Assembly: GCA_025531455.1 (NCBI GenBank)
Contig: JAMYHL010000042.1
Span: forward strand, 1-64,000
From: Apiotrichum sp. Y4204
Taxonomy: Eukaryota > Basidiomycota > Tremellomycetes > Trichosporonales > Trichosporonaceae
DNA: 64,000 nt
Direction of reading: 5' to 3'
Below the pieces are notes generated by a model, which saw only the letters and a list, made by a program, of their open reading frames with translations, was not told the DNA's origin and made no database searches. Below, one piece after another: positions 58,241 to 64,000 of the stretch (positions are counted from its first letter, which is position 1; each line of letters starts with the position of its first letter). The position numbers and the translations under genes were made by a program.

Positions 58241-59343
58241 GTCTGTCCGTGATGCTACACGGCTTGATGGCATACATGGTTGAGGCGGTTCGTGCGGCCG
58301 GACGCACTGTGTGGTACTCGCGCGGGGAGATCGACAAGATGACTGACACCGACATCGCAAACGTAAGTATCATCTGAAGTCCCTCACCTTGCTCATTTTC
58401 TAGTACACCGCGTATTTGTCGGCACTTGCGTCCCTGGAGGCTGGATGCATCGTTTTCCGCTGGGAACTCGCCTTTACGGCCGAGTCCGATACTCTCTTCT
58501 GGTCCGACACTGTTCAAATTCTCTTTTGAAAGCGGAGACCGCTCCGGGTTTTTGCCCCCCTCTGGATCCAAACTACCTCGCCTACGAGAGTGGTCCCAGA
58601 TCTATGTCGTCAATAATCCCCTCAAGTGGATCCTGGTCATCGAGAAGGGCAGCGCGGCTTATCTCCTTGTCGTAGGTCGACAGTCTCTGTTTCGGAGCGT
58701 TGCTGGTGGCCTGGTCATCACTGTTCGCGGAATGATATCGTACAGCGATCGCGCCATCGTTGCCACAATCGCAGCTTCATTCCCAGAAGGTCGCCTATAT
58801 GGCCTATTCGATACCGACATTAGCGGACTCGCCGCCTACATGACCCTTAAGACCGGCACACCGAAACACTGCAACCACCCTGAGTACGAGGAACTGTTCG
58901 GCTTTGGCCCGAGCTGGCCTTGGGCGCCCCTTCAGCCAAGCCAACGGCGACAGAATTGTTCAATCCCGCGCTGGTGTCGCCCCCGACGACCCGCCCTGCG
59001 CACTCTTCGACAACCTCCTGAGCATTGGGCGTGGAATGAGCATCCAGGAATCAAACGGTGGTTCCACAACATGGGTATCGGCCCTTCTCCCGCATTTGGT
59101 CGAGGAGCTGTCAATGGCGACCATCTGCTCCACATATACACGCATCATTCCGGTCAAGGCCTCCTCCTCCGACAGCGACTTCCCAAATTCAAGCACGCCA
59201 ACGTAATAATCGAAGATTTGGCGACAGTCCGAGACTTTTGGCATCAAGCGTGGAGGGCATGCGAGGAGAATGGCAAGCGGCCCACTGAGCTGAAGCTGGT
59301 TGCGAATTGGGAGTTGCATAAGCGTCGACGTTCAGAAGACTAG
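58201..59343 (+). pseudogene. Spo11/TopoVIA-like copy B with canonical motifs, frameshifted
   Basis: First exon (from a TAAG acceptor or ATG 58252 to 58362): MLHGLMAYMVEAVRAAGR, then TVWYSRGEIDKM; the Tyr in RTVWY (codon 58315) sits where Spo11 has RDIYY or RDIFY. A 41-nt intron (58363-58403) leads to YTAYLSALASLE and FTAESDTLFW. After a frame change, REWSQIYVVNNPLKWILVIE carries the TOPRIM Glu (codon 58642), then LVITVRGMISYSDRA, then RLYGLFDTDISGLAAYMTLK with Asp codons at 58810 and 58816, matching human VFTLVDADPHGIEI. The C-terminal part needs at least three further frame changes (LFDNLLSIGRGM; GYRPFSRIWSRS; STYTRIIPVKASS; KHANVIIEDLATVRDF). Best-preserved catalytic set in the window, but inactive as it stands. 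Confidence 0.7.
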
Positions 59344-59894
59344 ACGGACCGCAGCTGAAGCGACCCAACGCATAAGTGTTAGTGTCTGTTGAGAAAGACT
59401 GGCGGCCGAGGCATGCACTAGAGGAAGATCCGTTGAGCATTCCTCACCGCCGGACTAATGATGTACCACCACGCAACATACAGCGTTTTATGATAACGTG
59501 CATCGCACATTACACACATTAATCATCTTATCGGCCGTTTTCCATAATTGCCATAGGGTATAGGGGGCCATGAGCCAACTTGGGCACATGTTTACGCTGG
59601 GAAGCCACATACTACATACTTGTTACTAATTGTCCAGTGAGAATCTGAATGGAGGAGACGGAAATTAGGATATTTGGATACGATACGCTTGGTGCCCGTT
59701 CGACATTCGACAATTCCTTGCCGGTTTTTGTCCTGACTTTGAAGTCACGACATTGGTTGGGGCGCGGGGCAACAAAGAACCAAGTACGTGCTGTGTACAT
59801 GCACTTGGCTTGCCGTTTCACGCTGGAGTGACTATCAGGTCAGCTCATTCAACATTTTTGTCCAGCTTACTGGCGGTGTCTAGGCCTACTTCCG
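59344..59894. other. Copy B downstream region with repeat end
   Basis: TCCATAATTGCCATA...GGGGGCCATGAG...ACATGTTTACGC (about 59540-59597) recurs at about 60946-60985, just before the second copy of the B 5' segment. It may mark the 3' end of the element carrying B. Confidence 0.45.
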
Positions 59895-60250
59895 TCAGTC
59901 CCGGCGGACCAGCTTTGCGGCTCGACTAGCCCCCAGCCCGGCTTGCAGCCCTTTTTCCCTTCTGGCTGGCCTTCTTCTCCTTTGCTTTTTTTGGGTGTCG
60001 GTGAGTGGTTTACCCACATGTTCGGCGACACCGATGTCGCTGAGGGAACGAGCTCCCGGAGGGTTCATGTCGACCAACACACCCCACGTCGCTTTGAGGG
60101 ACGCTTTGGCCATTCCGCCAATAAACGACATGGTCGGCATTTCGGGGGTATCGCAGGTGCCGGTAAGCATCACGGGAATGTCATCAGCCAAAGTTGACTG
60201 TCGCCCATGCGGCAATGATCAGCCATTTGCTTGTCAGTACTGAGCCAGGA
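59895..60250 (-). pseudogene. Spo11/TopoVIA-like fragment D with internal deletion
   Basis: The minus frame reads FPVMLTGTCDTPEMPTMSF, IGGMAKASLKATWGVLVDMN, PPGARSLSDIGVAEHVGKPL, TDTQKKQRRRRPARR. The first half matches NPCVMFVATRGSADSTTLSF and WGVLCDMNP of the 62.5-63.6 kb copy. After DMNP about 40 residues expected in Spo11 are missing; the remaining LSDIGV...PLTDTQKK resembles the Spo11 C-terminal helix (L...V/I...PLT-x-R-D-x-x-K). Only the C-terminal third exists here. Confidence 0.6.
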
Positions 60251-60720
60251 TCCTTTTTAACCTGGTTCTTTGGCTCGCAGTCCCTATAGCGGCGAACGTT
60301 CGGGGTGAAAGTTGCTCTGACAAAGACGTTTTCTTTGTGGTATGCGCATTACGATTACATTTCCAGCCCACGCGGTGTAGAACTGTACGATGCACGTTGC
60401 GCACGATGCAGTTTGCGGAAAACGCAGCACCAATGGGCAACTCATGGTACTTATGGTACCATTCCACGAATTGTAAAACACACCCGAGCCCCTGTGCATT
60501 ACAGCGTGGTATACATTCATGTATATATATATAATATGCATGTATGCAGTTATCTCTGTAGATCTGTATAACTATGGCTCTATGGCTCTGTATCTTGATA
60601 TCTTAACAGATTGAAAGATAACAATGAAGACAAAAAAGTTGTGTTTTACCGTCGACCAGCCTCGTCTGGTACGACTTGTGGTGTGCTTTGCAGCAACCTG
60701 TGGCGTCAGAAGACACAGAA

Positions 60721-60804
60721 TCAACTCGACCGCGGTCTGTCCGGACACGGGAATCGAACACAGGTCAACTCGACCGTGTCCCGGACACGGGAATCGAACA
60801 CAGG
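60721..60804 (-). repeat. Tandem 40-44-nt repeat with tRNA-like B box
   Basis: Two units of TCAACTCGACCG...GTCCGGACACGGGAATCGAACACAGG. On the minus strand each contains GTTCGATTCCC, matching the polymerase III B-box core. ATGGTTCAGCGGTTCGAGACC near 60870 resembles fused A- and B-box words. No complete tRNA cloverleaf can be drawn. Confidence 0.6.
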
Positions 60805-62511
60805 CCCCTCCCAGGTCATACCGTCGGGCAGCTGCTTCCTGACGCAATTAACAGTACTGTAGGTCTCGAACCGCTGAACCATGAGCACCACAATGCTTTC
60901 TGCCTTAGCGCTCAGGTGATCTTGCGGGTGCGTCGACAGTGTGTATCCATAATTGCCATACGGGGGCCATGAGACACGTTTACGCACCGCAACGGAGTCG
61001 TAGAGGATCGACAGCCGATTGTTCCTTCTCTACCCACAATCCGAGGCCGGTATTATTCCCATCCGCTTGTTCCTGCGCCGCCCTATTCACCAGACAGTAC
61101 AGACGGACGCGCTTGACCATAAATGGCGTCTTCGCTTATATTAAAAGGCTTACGCGACAGGCAATAAAGGGGTCGAGCTGAACCACACCGGCTTCAGAGT
61201 ATGTGGTACCTGGCTTCCACTACCTTGCACTATACCTGGCAGACAGTCTAAACGTGAAACAACGTGGGGCAAACATATACGCGTCTACTTGTTTGGCTGG
61301 AGGAGCACGAGGCTGTGGACGTGCAATTGCGCGCAGCTAAGCAGGTCAACCACACCCGAAAAGCGAGATGTTATTATGCGCCCGTCATGCGCCCGTCCCG
61401 GCCCTCGCTTTTGCATTGACCACGATGCCTCTCTTGCGATCCATGATTTCTCTCTTCCTATCCCTTGGTGTGCCGTCGGTCCAAGCGTTACGAATGCACG
61501 ACTAGCTTCACATGTGAGGCAGCGCCAGTGGCTTCCTCATCCTCGCCGCGCTGAGACATGGTTCTCATCCGCTCCTCTCAGGCGCCTCACGCCACTCCCC
61601 TAGCTCCTCCAACTTGCTGCGCGATATTTCGTCCTTTTTGCAACATACATGGTCCGACTGTCACCCTCGTTGCTATCTCATACCTCACACATGCGCTACT
61701 ATACTAGTGCCCCAGGCGGGTCTGCTGTCGTACGAAGGCGCAAAGGCGGACGCGCGACCTCGAGATCACTCAAAGGTCAGCTTGCTCAACGTTATAATCC
61801 AACTTACGTACGCTGACAAGTCCCTAAGCTTCACCTCTGCAACGCGCTACCTGCGGCGCGCAACCTCTTCCTGATCATCACCTCCGCCTTTGCCATTGCT
61901 CTTACCCGAACGCGAAGCCTTCCTGGCAGTCGGGGAAGGGTGGGATCCTCCTGCGCAGCAGAGTCTTTTTCGACTTTGCCGTGCGCCACGCTGTCCCATT
62001 AGTGGCGAGCCGTCTTGATGTCCGAGTGGAGTGGCTCTGGCAGAGGAACGATTGGCGGTCGCTCCGGTGGTTGTTGCGGGGCGGCGTAGAGGATACCCTA
62101 CGGCGTACTCGGGACCAGTAGTACGGATAGCAGTGATGCTAGCAGTGAGACAAGAGGACGATACATACGTGAGGGAGACTACGGTTCAGTGGCCTGTACT
62201 TATAGTATGGAGGTCCGCTGGGCCATCCATGTACGGCCTTACGAATGTAAGAGGACGAGAATCATTGTCCGAGGGCCCGTGAGAACCCCGCAAGAGCTAG
62301 CCACCGGGTCTCGTAGGACATCTCGTGACAGTGGTGTAAATACTAGTCGGGCAAGGTTGGGCCCAGCATTCCTGTCCAAGTGGGCATGAATGAAGGCTCG
62401 ACACCTGTTGAACAACATCCCCACCGATCCCGTCATGATAGCTCCCGCCAGGTGGAGGCTGCGGTTGCGCTTCTCCAGGAGCTTCATCTCCTCCTTTGAT
62501 GTCGGGGTTCT
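60805..62511. other. Island DNA with element-end fragments
   Basis: Contains the second 3'-end-like segment (60946-60985) and the second B 5' segment (61095-61214), then 1.3 kb without a recognised gene. The stretch 62297-62511 lies under the 3' end of the next gene's alternative frame. Confidence 0.4.
61095..61214 (+). repeat. Truncated second copy of the copy-B 5' segment
   Basis: Matches 58135-58240 up to GTATGTGGTACCTGGC, then diverges before the tyrosine region. It has an extra TTCGCTTATATTAAAA relative to copy B. Confidence 0.75.
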
Positions 62512-63647
62512 CTACCCGGCGTTTAGCATATGCCTGAGCCCTTGTGCTGAACTCAGGTCCAATTTTGAAGCTGATTCTCGGCTCCCTACATCGACGGGTC
62601 GGAAGCCGATCCACTCCGCATTGGGGGCAGACTTGCGGACGGTGACGAGAATTTTGACCCAGTTGGGGTTCATGTCGCACAGAACACCCCAAGACGCATG
62701 GGGAAAGACTCCAGCCATTCTACCGAGAAAGCTCAGCGTAGTAGAGTCGGCGCTTCCGCGGGTCGCGACGAACATAACGCAAGGGTTGCCGGTGAGGAGG
62801 GAATCCCGCCCCTTCATCATTGCGTCCAGGAGGAGCTGCCGGTCAGTAATGTATGTAGATCAGGCTGTCCGGGGCACTCACCTGATGCTCAAAGACCACA
62901 ATGGCCTCAGGGGCCGCACTGCACTCAATGCAGGTGATTTCATCGGCGTGGCAAATCTCCGCCTATGCAAGGTCAGTGGGGGTGAATCTAAGCCTAAAAC
63001 ATACCTCCTCATACAGCCTCTGATCGTAGAGAGTGTGAATGGTGGTGTTTGCACACCTCCATCGAACCCCAGTAGTCGTGATCACCCCTAGGCTGACGGG
63101 TGAGTGGCCTGCTTCAAGCAGGTAGTCGACATTCTGAGGAGCGTGAGATAAATCCTTGTTTGATGCAAAGTACTCACTTGGTACCCCGCCTTCTGAGCAA
63201 GTTTGTGCGTATCTTGGCCATTGTAGCTTCCGTGGCGACGGGCGTAGGAAAGGCCGAGTCCCATACAGGTGCTCAGCTCCGAGACCACCACCAGCAAACT
63301 CAGGATTTGTGCGGCGGCGGAGTTCCCGGAGGAGTTCTGCGCCGGGATCGTCCGGCTCTCCCTCCCTGGTTAGTTTCCCCCTTACGATAGACTCACCCAG
63401 TAGCGGTCGGGATAACAACATTGATCTGGGCGTGGGGAACGGTGTCCCCGTTGTCGCCCTCAAGCTCCACAAACCGAGAAGATTGACGAACGATCCCATA
63501 CGCGATGCCGTGAACGTGGCGAATGCCACGGTTCATGGGAGTGTTCGGGATATACGCCAAGTGTGGCTCGGGGTCCACTGCTTTGCGAGGCCTCCAAAGG
63601 GGGCTGCTTGGTGGCGTAGTTTGAGGGGAGCCTGGAGGGGTGGACAT
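62512..63647 (-). CDS. Spo11/topoisomerase VI A-like protein, apparently open copy C
   Basis: Five exons keep frame: 63647-63397, 63361-63178, 63133-63005, 62962-62882, 62835-62512; 322 residues. N-terminal domain: EPHLAYIP, RGIRHVHGIAYGIVRQ, DTVPHAQINVVIP. Exon 2 gives AAAQILSLLVVVSELS and SYARRHGSYNGQDTHK, aligning with Spo11 TYATKRDIYYTDSQLF; Tyr130 is the likely nucleophile. Then NVDYLLEAGHSPVSLGVITT, EAIVVFEHQ (TOPRIM Glu213), NPCVMFVATRGSADSTTLSF, ASWGVLCDMNPNWVKILVTV (Asp269, Asn271 instead of D-x-D) and AEWIGFRPVDV, matching Spo11 IRWLGLLPSDL. Family members make DNA double-strand breaks through a tyrosyl link. Doubts: exon 2 uses a GGGAG acceptor, and the usual PLT-x-x-D C-terminus is missing unless the frame shifts near 62.6 kb. 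Confidence 0.62.
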
Positions 63648-64000
63648 CGTGGAAGTATGGAAGGTTGGAAGAAAGATGAGAAGAGGAAGACAAATGAAGT
63701 TTGTTCCAAAGGAAAACAAGTCAGGTCCGTTTTGTACCGCTACCCGCAGAGACGGCCTCAGGCTACTGTACAACGTGGCAGCTCCTGTTGGACGATGATC
63801 CTTCCGCCGCCGCTCGTACCGCCGCCCTCTGCGCCGTCCCTTGCGCCACCGTGTATAAGTACCGCCAGTCGTCGTAGACTACTCTATGCAACTTACTTGT
63901 TGCGACGACGACAGCTTCGGACTGTTAAAAGTTGATCTCGATGGGGTTCGACGGTTGTCGTGGTGCAACATCGATAAAAGCTCGACATGTCTCGAAGCAA
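63648..64000. other. Copy C leader and window edge
   Basis: On the coding strand the 100 nt before the ATG are rich in CTTCC and TCATCTTTC words, a pyrimidine-rich leader. GGGCGGCGGTACGAGCGGCGG lies near 63806-63826. No gene start is visible at the window end. Confidence 0.4.

Noticed and set aside
60721..60804. CRISPR-like tandem repeat
   Set aside because: Only two units with no spacers, in a eukaryotic context.
60840..60900. tRNA gene
   Set aside because: A- and B-box-like words overlap and no acceptor, anticodon and T arms can be paired.

Overview
The window is nuclear DNA of an intron-rich, high-GC fungus. Introns are mostly 33-100 nt with GT..AG ends and CTRAY-like branch sites. The gene set (a Kin1-type kinase, Smi1/Knr4, Axl2, a nuclear Oxa1 and a nuclear complex I PSST subunit) and the splicing style suggest a basidiomycete yeast, probably a tremellomycete near Trichosporonales. 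That placement is inference. Exon boundaries were read from the sequence by splice-site and reading-frame fit.

Left third (1-36 kb): about 10.7 kb with no supportable gene, then ordinary housekeeping genes. These are KIN1 (-), a small unknown gene with a Cys/His tail (+), SMI1/KNR4 (-), a nine-exon DDB1 (-), divergent BCP1 (+), gamma-glutamyltransferase (-) and the membrane polarity protein AXL2 (-).

Middle (36-48 kb): conserved genes sit inside a repeat-rich stretch. OXA1 (-) and NDUFS7 (+) are divergent and share a 411-bp spacer; both products act at the mitochondrial inner membrane. An intronless quinone-reductase-like gene (+) follows. Two ~400-bp copies of a repeat (R1, TATA-containing on the minus strand, with a 19-nt perfect hairpin) flank this block, and a third partial copy lies in front of a decayed mobile-type gene at 49.4 kb.

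Right third (45-64 kb): an accessory island. It holds one long gene for a DUF3435-like tyrosine recombinase with a zinc-finger tail (53.5-56.6 kb). Around it are at least six full, partial or decayed copies of a protein family whose motifs match the Spo11/topoisomerase VI A subunit: an active-site-tyrosine region, a TOPRIM Glu motif, and an Asp-x-Asp or Asp-x-Asn motif. One copy (62.5-63.6 kb, -) can be spliced into an open 322-residue frame. Another (58.2-59.3 kb, +) keeps the most canonical motifs but is frameshifted. A second unknown gene family (37.4-38.8 kb, fragment at 36.5-36.7 kb) shares R1 as its upstream region.

The main candidate for something undescribed is this multi-copy Spo11/TopoVIA-like family, dispersed as mobile or ex-mobile DNA and living beside a tyrosine recombinase. 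Homology was judged by eye from motif order and spacing, so profile searches and structure prediction are the decisive tests.
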